A DNA stretch of 64,000 nucleotides. Source: an uncultured beta proteobacterium. Lineage in GTDB: Bacteria > Pseudomonadota > Gammaproteobacteria > Burkholderiales > Burkholderiaceae. The translations under genes and the position numbers were made by a program. The notes under the pieces are model-generated. The model was not told where the DNA came from and searched no databases. It saw only the letters and a program-made list of their open reading frames with translations. How positions within the stretch are numbered: position 1 is the stretch's first letter; each line of letters opens with the position of its first letter. This document shows, piece by piece, positions 16,731 through 25,860 of this stretch. Location: positions 19,469 to 83,468 of the forward strand of contig CAITHY010000087.1 of assembly GCA_903892315.1 (NCBI GenBank), written 5' to 3'.

Positions 16731-17360
16731 CTATCTAACCAAAGGATTTGGTATGGGCTCACCAACTTTATGCAGTATATTTTTATCCCTGTGATGAAAT
16801 AACTCCTCCTGCCCGACAATCTTGAGCACAGTGTCTTGATCGTAGCTCCAAGTGCCATCATCATTAATTTTTACCTGCATCCGAAACTCTACCGTCTTAA
16901 AGGCGTGATCCAAGAATGGTGCCGAACAAATGCCATAAGTATCAGATCCTTGAGTAGCAACTAATTCAAACTCTGTAGCATGAGCAGCAGCACTTCCAGA
17001 CGCCATCGCCGTTTGCCCACGTGGAATTGTAAGTGTGTGAATAATGGTTTCAGTGGCCGGCTCCCATAACCAATAACCCACTTGATCATGATAGGTTTTG
17101 ACCTGATCAGGCTTAGTGACATGTGCGTGGTAGCGCAACCCGTAAAGCAATTGTGGGCCATTTGTTTGTGGATCTATTGGGTGAAGTTCAATCCTCTCAA
17201 CATAGACCTGCTTTTTAGGACCTTCGGCCTTTGGCTTTATATCCAAACCCCTTGCCCCCTCCCAAACTCCCGCCATTTTTGTCAGTGGCCCCAAATTCTG
17301 CAAGGTGTCGTGGTGAATTGGGTGCGGCTCTGTATAGATATCTTTGGGAAACTCTGACAT
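16731..17360 (-). CDS. FABP-like / nitrobindin-like heme-binding beta-barrel protein
   Basis: 209 residues from the ATG at 17360, chosen because GGAGG lies just upstream. Seen: GPLTKMAGVWEGARGLDIKP, where G-x-W-E-G is the barrel entry of the THAP4/nitrobindin (DUF1794) family, then YGLRYHAHV, VGYWLWEPATETIIHTLTIPRG and a C-terminal HHRDKNILHKV. Such barrels bind heme or hydrophobic ligands; nitrobindins react with NO or peroxynitrite. It is followed on the same strand by the integrase but separated from it by the operator. No transport signal, so cytoplasmic. Confidence 0.65.
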   Translation of the reverse strand: MSEFPKDIYTEPHPIHHDTLQNLGPLTKMAGVWEGARGLDIKPKAEGPKKQVYVERIELHPIDPQTNGPQLLYGLRYHAHVTKPDQVKTYHDQVGYWLWEPATETIIHTLTIPRGQTAMASGSAAAHATEFELVATQGSDTYGICSAPFLDHAFKTVEFRMQVKINDDGTWSYDQDTVLKIVGQEELFHHRDKNILHKVGEPIPNPLVR

Positions 17361-17630
17361 AAGGACCTCCATGGGCAATAAGAATCATTCTATCCAAGAT
17401 TGATACTTGAATAAAACCCTCAATTGCCGGATTCAACCCATTTGCTTAAATTGCCACATTGGATCACTAAGAGACATGGAGCAGACTTTCGCACCAATTA
17501 AGCCCCGCAGTTATTTGACGACCCACAGCCGATATTTGCTAACAATCTAGCTAAACCACACCTCACCCAAATAAAACCTTACTTCACCCCCCCCAGCATT
17601 AGATGGAGAGTTAAATCCTACATTAATATA

Positions 17631-18797
17631 TCAAGCAGCCATAAGAGGGTTGGAGGCTGGCTTTGCCACCGGCAAATCCTTGAGCTGCACAACCGCAGAC
17701 AACGCAGTCTGTTTGCCATCAAAATCTAACCACGCCTTCTTATCAAAATCGTAGAGCTTACAGTCTCTAGCGGTATCAAAATACCATTTGAATGAAAACT
17801 GCTGAGAGATGATCCTGCCTGGCAATATTTCTTCGAGCCTATTTTGTGCAGACTTCAATGTATACAACGGAATACTCGCATCCACATGATGGGCGGTGTG
17901 CTCCATGATTTGATGCATCAACCGACCCCAGCCCAATGGGAATGTTAAGTGTACTGTCGTCGAAACAAATGGCTGAGCCCTTAACCATTCTGATTTTTTA
18001 TCATACCAAGCCACCTTGTTATGTGTATGGTGCACATACACAACAAACCCAATCATCACGTTCCAAAATGCAAACGGAATAACGAAGCCGGCCAGAATCG
18101 CCATGATTACTGATTGCCTTGTAGCAACAGCGCTGCCAACCAATAAACCAACCCAGATCAACGCAAAAGCACTAACTAGTAAGTTATCTTTTAAAAAGAT
18201 AGGGCGCTTTGCTGGCATATTTTTAGCATTAGGGAAAAACTCTCTCTTCCACCATATTTCGAGCAAGTAATAAATTCCCGGGCCAAAGCCGCTGCGATAG
18301 ATTTGCTCTAATAATTTTCTTGCTGGGGATAAAGCGTCATACTCAGACTTGGATAAAGGCTCCCAAACAAAGTCGAATCCTTTTAAATTGGTTTGACCAT
18401 GATGAACCACGTTATGACCAACATCCCAAAGGCTATAAGGAGTCAGCGAAGGTAAAAAGGCAATTCTTCCTAAAACCTTATTCAACCCCCTATGAGGAGT
18501 AAAGCTATGATGGCAAGCATCATGCCCAAGAATAAAGATGCGGCCAGTAACAAAGCCAGCAATCACCCCTAGAAGTATTTTTAGCCAAGCACTTTCAAGC
18601 AATACCGTCCCAGCTATTAAACCTAGCCATAGGCATGCATCAAAAATCAGCAGTAAAACAGCTCTCAGCGTTTGACTTCTAGCCATAGGCTCCAGCCACG
18701 AGCGAATAATTTTTCTATGGGGCAACTCAGCTTCTAATTCTAAGGGTGTCACCTTAGTCTCCGATATGGGCTCTACTATATTCAGAGATGAGTTCAT
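17631..18797 (-). CDS. Fatty acid desaturase (membrane di-iron)
   Basis: 388 residues with the three histidine boxes HDACHHS (about 92-98), HNVVHH (about 128-133) and HTAHHVD (about 292-298), and four hydrophobic helices. Inserts a double bond into membrane lipid acyl chains using oxygen and an external electron donor. Resembles acyl-lipid delta-12-type enzymes. An Fnr-like box lies about 86 bp upstream of its start (18883-18896), which would suit an oxygen-dependent enzyme. As island cargo it probably tunes membrane fluidity. Confidence 0.85.
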   Translation of the reverse strand: MNSSLNIVEPISETKVTPLELEAELPHRKIIRSWLEPMARSQTLRAVLLLIFDACLWLGLIAGTVLLESAWLKILLGVIAGFVTGRIFILGHDACHHSFTPHRGLNKVLGRIAFLPSLTPYSLWDVGHNVVHHGQTNLKGFDFVWEPLSKSEYDALSPARKLLEQIYRSGFGPGIYYLLEIWWKREFFPNAKNMPAKRPIFLKDNLLVSAFALIWVGLLVGSAVATRQSVIMAILAGFVIPFAFWNVMIGFVVYVHHTHNKVAWYDKKSEWLRAQPFVSTTVHLTFPLGWGRLMHQIMEHTAHHVDASIPLYTLKSAQNRLEEILPGRIISQQFSFKWYFDTARDCKLYDFDKKAWLDFDGKQTALSAVVQLKDLPVAKPASNPLMAA

Positions 18798-18882
18798 GAC
18801 TTCTTTCCTGAGGAATATATATTAAGGATTTACCCAAAAAAGGGAGTGAGGATTATTGTCAAGTCGTTTACGAAAGGCATGC

Positions 18883-18896
18883 ATGACATAGATCAA
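18883..18896. promoter_or_regulatory. Fnr/Crp-like box upstream of the desaturase
   Basis: ATGAC-ATAG-ATCAA, close to the Fnr consensus TTGAT-N4-ATCAA. The 14 bases CATGACATAGATCA recur exactly upstream of tsdA at 32554. Confidence 0.45.
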
Positions 18897-18926
18897 AGTG
18901 TCGAATTTCTACAAATCTAATCAGCG

Positions 18927-19124
18927 CTACTTTGAGCAGCTTGGGCCAGCAGAGCTCACTTTGAGAAATTGATAGATTGGGCAAAATCTCAATAAGCTGG
19001 TTACGATCAAAAGTATCCCAGCCCAACCCCAAAGCCCTATCTGGTTGGCTAAGGTCATATTGATTAGCATGAAGCCCACCAACAACCTCATTGACCGGTC
19101 CCCACATCCAATGTTTTGATTCAT
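18927..19124 (-). CDS. Small DUF2892 (YgaP-like) membrane protein
   Basis: 65 residues beginning MNQNIGCGDRSMRLLVGF, two hydrophobic helices separated by a short turn (NQIGLWGWAGILLIVTSLLRFCPIY) and a cysteine near the end. The pattern G-x-x-D-R-x-x-R-x-x-V-G and W-G-W-x-G with F-C-P-x-Y matches DUF2892, also found fused to rhodanese in YgaP. It is a paralogue of 28893-29117 in island 2. The start at 19124 is chosen by that comparison; the ribosome site is weak. Confidence 0.65.
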   Translation of the reverse strand: MNQNIGCGDRSMRLLVGFMLINMTLANQIGLWGWAGILLIVTSLLRFCPIYQFLKVSSAGPSCSK

Positions 19125-19237
19125 ATGGCCCCACTTACACAGTTTTATATAAAACACTATACTAAATCATATTTTGTATATTTATGAATTATCAGAAATA
19201 TACACGCCATTCAACATTCCAAATGGAGACCTCATTC

Positions 19238-19663
19238 ATGCTTATCAGATGCCCACATTGCGATAAATGGAATCGGCTAAATTCCGAAAAATTGGATGAT
19301 TTCCCAATTTGCGGATCTTGCAAGAAAGATCTACTAACGAAGCCTATCAACCTGGATAGCGACTCTGTAAATTCACTATTAAAAAGCTCGAAAAAACCAA
19401 TTTTGATTGATTTTTGGGCCCCGTGGTGCGGCCCCTGTCGCATGTTTGCGCCAACATTTGAATCTAGCTCAGAGAAATACGTTAATGATGTCATTCATGC
19501 GAAGATCGATACCGAGGAGAATTATGCGGCTGGACAACAATTTAATATCCGCTCTATTCCCACTCTTGTTGGATTTAAGAATGGCGTGGAAATCAATAGA
19601 GTCAGTGGCGCACTACCCCCAAAAGAGCTAGAGCAATTTATTCATCAACTAATCTCTCAATAG
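19238..19663 (+). CDS. trxC: Thioredoxin 2 (zinc-ribbon thioredoxin TrxC)
   Basis: 141 residues from the ATG at 19238; the homologue at 26768 starts at the same point (MLIRCP). The N-terminal zinc ribbon has CPHC and CGSC pairs, followed by a thioredoxin fold with active site WAPWCGPCRMFAPTFE, FNIRSIPTL (cis-Pro) and GALPPKELEQFI. Cytoplasmic disulfide reductase, zinc-regulated and linked to oxidative stress in E. coli. It lies beside a DUF2892 gene and converges with the LysR gene. One of two trxC paralogues on the islands. Confidence 0.9.
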   Translation: MLIRCPHCDKWNRLNSEKLDDFPICGSCKKDLLTKPINLDSDSVNSLLKSSKKPILIDFWAPWCGPCRMFAPTFESSSEKYVNDVIHAKIDTEENYAAGQQFNIRSIPTLVGFKNGVEINRVSGALPPKELEQFIHQLISQ

Positions 19664-20564
19664 ATAACTCCTTCAGGAAGTTTTGTAACATCATCGTCTG
19701 CACCCTATTGCGGTGAATCACGATATAACTTTGCCGCTTAGATAGGGGTAATGGCGTGTTTAAATATCTTAGGCGCCCACTTTTAATAGCTTCATTTACC
19801 ACCCAGCGTGAAAGATAGGAAACCCCTAGGCCTTGCTCGACTGCATTTCTAATCGCCTCAGAACTACCCATCTCCATGCTGCGCTTATACGAGCCCAAAT
19901 ACGGAAGTAACAATTGGTCCGTAGACTCACGAGTCCCAGATCCAGACTCTCTTAGCAGCCACAATTGCTGTTGTAAGGTTTCCAAGGATAGTTTTTGGGG
20001 GGCTTCATTCTTTTTCTTTTTGCCACCCTGAGCAACTACCACTAACTCATCCTGAATCCATGGTGTGACAATCAGATTTGGCTCATGACAAGGACCCTCA
20101 ACCAGGCCAATATCTAATTCAAATGATGCAACCGCAGCGCATATTTTTTCCGTGTTACCAATCAGAACCTTTGAGCTCCAAGAATCATCATCTTGTTGCA
20201 AATAGCTGCTTAAAAATTGCCTGAGTATTTTTGGCAACACATAATTGCCAATAGTAGTGCTAGCTCCGATACGCAATGACTGCACCTGAAGACTGGCACC
20301 ATTCGACATGTGCTCAATCTCTGATGCATCATTTAATAGGGAAAGTGCGCGCGGCAATAATGCGCGACCATTTTCATTCAGGACAAGACGCTTGCCAACA
20401 CGCTCAAACAAATGAATAGAAAGCAAACGCTCCAGCTCATTGAGTGCTGCACTGGTTGCAGATTGCGATAGTGAAATTTCTTTGCTAGCGGCTGTTGTAC
20501 TCCCAGTCCGCGCAATGGCGCTGAATATCTGAAGTTGCCTCAAGCTGAGATGCAATACATTCAT
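19638..20564 (-). CDS. LysR-family regulator (YeiE-like)
   Basis: 308 residues: N-terminal winged helix (LRQLQIFSAIARTGSTTAASKEISLSQ split over residues 7-33) and a CysB/CbbR-type effector domain with ELDIGLVEGP near 153-162 and EAIRNAVEQGLGVSYLSRWV near 233-252. Divergent from a yeiH homologue across a large dyad, the arrangement of E. coli yeiE-yeiH, where the regulator responds to sulfite or related stress. It therefore probably activates the exporter next door. The 3' end overlaps the trxC end by 26 bp. Confidence 0.85.
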   Translation of the reverse strand: MNVLHLSLRQLQIFSAIARTGSTTAASKEISLSQSATSAALNELERLLSIHLFERVGKRLVLNENGRALLPRALSLLNDASEIEHMSNGASLQVQSLRIGASTTIGNYVLPKILRQFLSSYLQQDDDSWSSKVLIGNTEKICAAVASFELDIGLVEGPCHEPNLIVTPWIQDELVVVAQGGKKKKNEAPQKLSLETLQQQLWLLRESGSGTRESTDQLLLPYLGSYKRSMEMGSSEAIRNAVEQGLGVSYLSRWVVNEAIKSGRLRYLNTPLPLSKRQSYIVIHRNRVQTMMLQNFLKELSIERLVDE

Positions 20565-20580
20565 TCAATTTTTTCCACTC

Positions 20581-20607
20581 TAATTTACCTATTAAATAGG
20601 TTAATTA
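20581..20607. promoter_or_regulatory. LysR operator-like dyad
   Basis: TAATTTACCTATT-A-AATAGGTTAATTA: two 13-bp arms with one mismatch pair around a central A, containing the T-N11-A pattern of LysR sites. It lies 17 bp upstream of the LysR start and about 45 bp upstream of the YeiH gene, so it can serve both. Confidence 0.65.
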
Positions 20608-20651
20608 TAGATATATAACTTGTTTTACAGATGAATTAGTTACGATTACAT

Positions 20652-21788
20652 TTGCCTTATTCAATCCATCCGATAAATATCTTGAGCGCCAACTTACCCA
20701 CTCCCTCTATAGCTTCAAACGGACAAGGCCAGGGTGGAAACTGGCTAGCGGTTATTAGCTGCAATCTTCCTGGCCTTGCTCTCTGCTCAGCATTGGCTAC
20801 CATTGGAATCTGGTTGGGTGAATTTGAGTGGCTTCAGTTGCACGGCTTTAGCACCCTGACTCTAGCGATTATTGGAGGTATCTTAGTCGGCAATACGTTT
20901 TATCACCGCCTTGCACCAACTGCTAATACAGGGGTTCACTTCGCAAAACAAAACCTATTGCGACTGGGCATTGTGATGTATGGCTTACGCCTAAGCACTC
21001 ATGACATTGGCCAGGTTGGGCTGGCTGGAATTGTGACCGATGCACTGGTTCTGTCATCCACATTTACATTGGCATACCTCATCGGCGTTAAATGCTTAGG
21101 CATGGATCGTAAAACAGTTGCCCTGATTGGCGCCGGTAGCTCAATCTGCGGGGCTGCTGCAGTTATGGCAACCGAACCAATTGTACGAGGCCGGTCCGAA
21201 CAAGTCACTATCGCTGTTGCCACCGTAGTAGTGTTTGGCACACTGGCTATATTTTTATATCCCGTATTGTTTGATCTAAACCAGTATTGGCAACTCATTC
21301 CTGGTGGGCCCAATCAATTTGGGATCTACATCGGATCAACTGTCCATGAGGTCGCTCAAGTTATGGCTGCCGCTCGATCTATAGATACGCATGCAGCCGA
21401 CACTGCCGTCATAGCCAAGATGGTACGCGTGATGATGCTCGCACCGTTTTTGATTCTACTGTCAATTGGAATAAGCAAAGGTACAGTTAAGCATCAAGAA
21501 AAAACGATTGCAAAACCAAAAATTACTATTCCATGGTTTGCATTTGCATTTATTGGTGTAGTGCTCTTAAATTCATTTTTTCCTTTGTCGGTTAAATTAA
21601 AAACCGCAATCACAGAACTAGACACTTTCTTTCTCGCCATGGCAATGGCGGCACTAGGATTATCGACCCACATCTCATCAATTAAAAAAGCAGGGCTCAC
21701 CCCACTGTTCTTGGCGCTAATACTATTTACATGGTTAGTGGTGGGTGGAGCGTTGATTAACCGCTGGACTTTCAATCTGCTAAGTTAG
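20652..21788 (+). CDS. yeiH: YeiH-family putative sulfate/sulfite exporter
   Basis: Integral membrane protein of about 378 residues with ten or so helices. Diagnostic segments: AKQNLLRLGIVMYGLRLS, LIGAGSSICGAAAVMATEP, IYIGSTVHEVAQVMAAAR and DTFFLAMAMAALGLSTHIS, all strongly conserved in YeiH (UPF0324). Probably exports sulfite or sulfate, protecting from sulfur oxidation products. No ATG occurs in the first 100 residues; the start is TTG at 20652 or another TTG at 20682, without a clear ribosome site. Controlled by the divergent LysR gene. Confidence 0.85.
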   Translation: MPYSIHPINILSANLPTPSIASNGQGQGGNWLAVISCNLPGLALCSALATIGIWLGEFEWLQLHGFSTLTLAIIGGILVGNTFYHRLAPTANTGVHFAKQNLLRLGIVMYGLRLSTHDIGQVGLAGIVTDALVLSSTFTLAYLIGVKCLGMDRKTVALIGAGSSICGAAAVMATEPIVRGRSEQVTIAVATVVVFGTLAIFLYPVLFDLNQYWQLIPGGPNQFGIYIGSTVHEVAQVMAAARSIDTHAADTAVIAKMVRVMMLAPFLILLSIGISKGTVKHQEKTIAKPKITIPWFAFAFIGVVLLNSFFPLSVKLKTAITELDTFFLAMAMAALGLSTHISSIKKAGLTPLFLALILFTWLVVGGALINRWTFNLLS

Positions 21789-21834
21789 CCCACAAATGAC
21801 GCCGCCTTATTCTCCTATTCATATGACTCACTTA

Positions 21835-22818
21835 CTACTCCTCAGATAAGCGCTTTCCATACGATATTGCATAAGCCGGTCGCCTAAATAGAAGAATGGG
21901 GTCATTGGTTGGCTCGATACCCGAAGCCATTATCAAGGGATCAAAATTAATGTCTTCGCAAGCGCCCCCTCTTTGCGGGCTTGCTGAGTTAATCGTCAAT
22001 ACCCCAGCTTTTATTTCTTTACGGCTGGTTGGCCAATAGATTGTTGGATTATTTTGCTCGTCTGCAGGCTCGCCAATTACCAGCACCATATCCCACCGAA
22101 CGGGACCTGCCTGTATCTTAGACAAGATATCTTGATCAAGATAAGGTGTCAATGCAACTTTTAACTCTTCATCAGTCAAACGTTTCACGCCATTCTGAGG
22201 CACAAAACGCCAACGCACTAATGTGACTTTTTTATTTTTATTAATGAACTTAAATGTATGAATGCTATAAAAATCACTATTGGCATAACTTGCGATCGGA
22301 TTATTCTTAGCCAAGTATTCCCCTAGAGCCTTACTATCTGGGTGACTTGCCTTGTAGGCTGAGACCAATTTAGGGTCAGGCTTACCGGTGAGGGGATCTG
22401 GAATATTCGCCACCAATCCATCATAAAAAGACTCAGGCGTTGCTGCCCCGAAGACAGGAACATTAAGCATCGTGAAATGTTGCAACTGCCCGCCTGGTAA
22501 CCTGAACTCCAAAGCCATTCCCCTGGGATTTCTGGCGGTATCCTGAACCTTGATTCCGCCGGCCAATGAGAACCTGCCCTCTACCGGCACTGCTTCACCA
22601 GAAAATAAGGGTGATGTGGTGTAAGCCTGAATCATCGCATTGCCCATAAAATTTCCGGCAATACAAATACCATTAGTATGATTTCGCCTCTGACCTAGGC
22701 TAACGCCATTTAGTTTTTCAAGGCCAGAGACTACTTGATCTGGCATCACAGGCTCATCAGCAAAGCTAAAGCAACAGGCCGCCAAGGTTGAAATCACAAT
22801 ACACAGTCTTGGCATCAT
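21835..22818 (-). CDS. Periplasmic catalase-family peroxidase, SrpA-like
   Basis: 327 residues with a signal peptide (CIVISTLAACCFSFADEP) and a minimal catalase core. The distal histidine is probably H47 in GQRRNHTNGICIAGNF; then NPRGMALEFRLPGGQ, FYSIHTFKF, RWRFVPQNG, and the heme-ligand region FRRPAYAISYGKRL with a tyrosine near the C-terminus. These short catalase-related enzymes lack the large catalase tail and act as organic peroxidases. The namesake srpA was found on a sulfur-regulated plasmid, which fits the sulfur setting. Follows the MFS gene on the same strand after 70 bp. Confidence 0.82.
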   Translation of the reverse strand: MMPRLCIVISTLAACCFSFADEPVMPDQVVSGLEKLNGVSLGQRRNHTNGICIAGNFMGNAMIQAYTTSPLFSGEAVPVEGRFSLAGGIKVQDTARNPRGMALEFRLPGGQLQHFTMLNVPVFGAATPESFYDGLVANIPDPLTGKPDPKLVSAYKASHPDSKALGEYLAKNNPIASYANSDFYSIHTFKFINKNKKVTLVRWRFVPQNGVKRLTDEELKVALTPYLDQDILSKIQAGPVRWDMVLVIGEPADEQNNPTIYWPTSRKEIKAGVLTINSASPQRGGACEDINFDPLIMASGIEPTNDPILLFRRPAYAISYGKRLSEE

Positions 22819-22888
22819 TATCTAATCCTATTTATGAATAACTTCACGGCATGCCCGCTGCCAGCATTAAATCAATTTGCATCTGTAA

Positions 22889-24073
22889 TTATGCGCGACG
22901 ACCTTTGAGTCCAATCCAAAGCAATGCCGCCCCAATTGCCAACACCGGAATGATTGAAACTATATTCAGTATTTCCCAGCCCTGTGAGGTTACCATTGCC
23001 CCGGAAGTAAATGAAGTAATAGCCATTGTGCCAAATACGCAAAAGTTGATTACCGCTTGAGCTTTGTCTTTCTCTTCGGGGCGATAAGCTGTCATAGCCA
23101 GGGAAGTAGCCCCTGTAAATAAGAAATTCCAACCCACGCCAAGAGTGAATAAAGCAAATAAAAATTGATGTAAATCGGTTCCCGTTGAGGCAACGCCAAT
23201 ACACATCAAATTAAGCAACACGCCAGCTCCCATAATTTTAATGGCACCAAAACGCTTAATAAGTGAGCCTGTAAAAAATCCAGGAGCAAACATACCAATC
23301 ACATGCCACTCTAATACCAATGCGGTATCAACAAATTGATGTCCACAAATTTGCATAGCCAACGGGGTGGCGGCCATCAGCAAATTCATCACCCCGTAAC
23401 CCAAAGATGCTCCGATGGTGGCAACAAGAAAAACAGGTTGAAGCAAGATGGTCTTTAATTCACGTCCCGCTGTTAAGGAGTGGTGAGATCTATACTCATC
23501 GGGGAAATGGATAAATTGCATCGCAATAATCCCCAATGCTCCCGCAATAGCTAGCGCAAGGTACGCACCTAAGAATGGTGTTCCATATAAATTGCGTGTC
23601 CAAGAAGCCAAATTGGGTCCTATTACTGCGCCTAAGATTCCCCCCGCTAAAACCCAGGATACAGCTTTATCTCTTAATGCTTTATCAGTTAATTCGGCTG
23701 CGGCAAATCGGTAAAGTTGACCATTCGCACTGTAGTATCCCGCAATAAATGTACCCCCAATGAGCAGCCAAAAATTATGCGTGAAGGCAGCATAAGCGCA
23801 GATGAGCGCAGAAATAATCGCAATTAAGAGGCCCAGCTGAAAGGAGCGACGTCGCCCGAATTTATTTTGGGTCTTAGCCACAATCGAAGTAGCTAAGGCT
23901 CCGCCAACTACATATCCCATGACAGGCAAGGTAGCCATCCAAGAGACGGTTGCCAAGCTAAAACCTACAAGACCGTTAATAGCAATAAAGGTGACATTAT
24001 TGGTTAAAAAGAGTCCTTGGCAAATAATCAATAAAAAAAGATTTTTGTTTAGAAGACTATGTTGCGATTTCAT
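22889..24073 (-). CDS. MFS transporter
   Basis: 394 residues with twelve predicted helices. The loop 2-3 signature reads AKTQNKFGRRRSFQLG, and VLAGGILGAVIGPNLA fits the helix-5 antiporter motif. Substrate unknown; sequence style resembles drug or metabolite efflux proteins. It lies between a periplasmic rhodanese and a SrpA-like catalase on the same strand, so export of a sulfur compound is conceivable but unproved. Confidence 0.8.
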   Translation of the reverse strand: MKSQHSLLNKNLFLLIICQGLFLTNNVTFIAINGLVGFSLATVSWMATLPVMGYVVGGALATSIVAKTQNKFGRRRSFQLGLLIAIISALICAYAAFTHNFWLLIGGTFIAGYYSANGQLYRFAAAELTDKALRDKAVSWVLAGGILGAVIGPNLASWTRNLYGTPFLGAYLALAIAGALGIIAMQFIHFPDEYRSHHSLTAGRELKTILLQPVFLVATIGASLGYGVMNLLMAATPLAMQICGHQFVDTALVLEWHVIGMFAPGFFTGSLIKRFGAIKIMGAGVLLNLMCIGVASTGTDLHQFLFALFTLGVGWNFLFTGATSLAMTAYRPEEKDKAQAVINFCVFGTMAITSFTSGAMVTSQGWEILNIVSIIPVLAIGAALLWIGLKGRRA

Positions 24074-24153
24074 TTATAAAAGAACCATTTCTTGTACAGC
24101 CCACCCTGCTAATTTATTAAAAATAAATCAATCATACAGATTGGGCGCACCTA

Positions 24154-25128
24154 CTAATTCAAAGGCACACCTTCTAAAGAATTCCCCTCTTTGGTCCATA
24201 GATAAGTGGAGCCGTCGTAAAGCTTGACCGATGGATTCTTAAGGATTTCTGAAAGAATAAACCATGATCCAGATGCAAGATGCCCAGTATTGCAATAACT
24301 AATGGATGCATCTGTAGATTCAATACCATTAGCCTGTAGGATGGCAGCATAAGTAGAGGGTTTTAGAAAATAGCTGGCACCATTCTCTGATCGACTCATT
24401 AATTCAGGGGAAAACATTTTTGCCCCTGGAATATGCCCATATCCAGAAACCTCCGGCCTTTTCGTGAGCCCAAAAAACTGGCCAGGCTGACGAGAGTCAA
24501 CTAGCTGGATGTCTCCTGACCTGGATGCCTGCATCACTTCCGATGTGCTAGCTATCAAATCTTGATTGGCAGACTGAGCCATCCAATTACCCCGTATTTT
24601 TGGCGAGGCCTCGCTCGAAGTTATATATCCCGCCGCAATCCAGCCTGCCAAACCACCATCTAACATCGCTATATTCGCCTCACCATAAACCTTGAATTCC
24701 CAATAGGCACGAAGACCCTCATCTATATCTGACATATCTTGGCCGACAGGAACGATGATGATTGGCTTATTGGCTGCAACTCCAACAGACTGAACCAGCC
24801 TTTGAAAATCACCTTGCTCGGGAATATGGTATTTAGTCTTCTGCCCATTTAATAGCCGCTCCGCCCAAAGATCTTTTGAATTCATGAGAAGCGATCCTTG
24901 AATATGGCCATCAATCCCAACAAGGATTTTTTTACCCGAGGCGTTTAATTCATATCTAGGAACTTTAATAAAGCTATCCGGATCCTTTGTTACTTCCAGA
25001 ATTTGTACATCGGATAAATGATTCGATAACCATTGAGCACTAATAACTGGCCCCGGTAAATCTACCGCCCGAGAGATGCTGGAAAAAACAACGGCAATAA
25101 GAACTACAAACCAATAAACCTGTTTCAT
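24154..25128 (-). CDS. Periplasmic thiosulfate sulfurtransferase (tandem rhodanese), copy 1
   Basis: 324 residues with a signal peptide (WFVVLIAVVFSSISRAVDLPG) and two rhodanese domains. The C-terminal domain carries the catalytic loop CNTGHLASGSW; the N-terminal domain lacks the cysteine and has VPVGQDMSDIDEGLRAYWEF instead, so only one active site. It moves sulfane sulfur between thiosulfate or polysulfide and thiols outside the cytoplasm. Closely related along its length to the second copy at 29454 (same DGSTYLWTKEG / DGSLYLWTLEG end). It heads the unit rhodanese-MFS-catalase. Confidence 0.88.
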   Translation of the reverse strand: MKQVYWFVVLIAVVFSSISRAVDLPGPVISAQWLSNHLSDVQILEVTKDPDSFIKVPRYELNASGKKILVGIDGHIQGSLLMNSKDLWAERLLNGQKTKYHIPEQGDFQRLVQSVGVAANKPIIIVPVGQDMSDIDEGLRAYWEFKVYGEANIAMLDGGLAGWIAAGYITSSEASPKIRGNWMAQSANQDLIASTSEVMQASRSGDIQLVDSRQPGQFFGLTKRPEVSGYGHIPGAKMFSPELMSRSENGASYFLKPSTYAAILQANGIESTDASISYCNTGHLASGSWFILSEILKNPSVKLYDGSTYLWTKEGNSLEGVPLN

Positions 25129-25298
25129 ATCAAGATCTCAATCGCATCTAATTAGTATATAAATGAACCTCAAGAAAATCAGTCCTTGGTCGCTAAAACA
25201 AGAAATTAGGGCCGTATAGCAATACAAAAAACATATTGAATTGCCCCTTTATCCTACTGCTAAAGCAATGTAAAAAATAAGGGCGCCAACCCACGCAA

Positions 25299-25316
25299 TG
25301 TCGGGTCAAACCGACA
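25299..25316. promoter_or_regulatory. TGTCGG dyad near the island right end
   Basis: Arms TGTCGG and CCGACA around GTCAAA, another member of the TGTCG palindrome family on island 1. The gap 25129-25417 holds nothing else I can identify. Confidence 0.4.
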
Positions 25317-25417
25317 CTAAATGACTGGGTCTGAAATGCCTTCAAAATCAATTTCTATCCGTCACTTCTCGAGACAGCTCAACGAGACACTTTCACTCTA
25401 AGACGAACGCCCCCTCA

Positions 25418-25675
25418 TTAAAACTTCAGTAAGGTCCACTCACTAAGGTTTAACCTGCCATCCTTGTTTTTGTCGGCAGCATCAAAGTTGATAGTGGAGA
25501 TGCCTGCCTTTTTAGCCTCATCCCTAGAAACATATCCATCTTTGTTTTGATCCGCAGTAACAAATAAGGGTGGTAATTTATGGATATCTTTATCTGTCTG
25601 GGGCGCCGTTTGAGCGCCAACCATCAAAGGCGCTAAAAATGCGATCAGCAATAAAGGTAGTTTGGTGGAATTCAT
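25418..25675 (-). CDS. Small secreted EF-hand protein
   Basis: 85 residues: signal peptide (LPLLLIAFLAPLMVGAQ) followed by two EF-hand loops, DQNKDGYVSRDE and DKNKDGRLNLSE, each with the D-x-D/N-x-D-G pattern. Binds calcium in the periplasm or outside the cell; role unknown. Last gene of island 1 before its right end. A purine-rich AAGAAAAG-like ribosome site (GAGGAAAACC) precedes the start. Confidence 0.78.
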   Translation of the reverse strand: MNSTKLPLLLIAFLAPLMVGAQTAPQTDKDIHKLPPLFVTADQNKDGYVSRDEAKKAGISTINFDAADKNKDGRLNLSEWTLLKF

Positions 25676-25754
25676 TATCGGTTTTCCTCAAGAAAAGTGA
25701 CTATGGCCTTGATAGTAGCAGTCTATTTCAGGATTGAAACCACCCCGATACAAC

Positions 25755-25806
25755 GCTGTCGATGTCAGATAAATTTCAAGAGTTCAAATCCAGCGCCGGG
25801 AGACCA
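25755..25806 (+). repeat. 52-bp repeat with tRNA T-arm-like sequence, copy 1
   Basis: Matches 25945-25996 with about eight differences. Each copy runs from GCTGTCGA through AGAGTTCAAATCC to GGAGACCA, resembling the T-arm and acceptor end of a tRNA; probably fossil attachment sequence. The 395-bp stretch 25676-26070 otherwise holds only the 74-bp repeat and no gene. Confidence 0.5.
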
Positions 25807-25860
25807 CATGACTCTCTTGGCAGGTTTATAAAATTGTCTGAATATCATTCGTTAGCCCAA

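Noticed and set aside
16653..17532. Short repeat ACGACCCACAGC-GA at 16653 and 17518, suspected REP-type element.
   Set aside because: Only two 15-bp copies with one difference and no hairpin; too little to name a repeat family.
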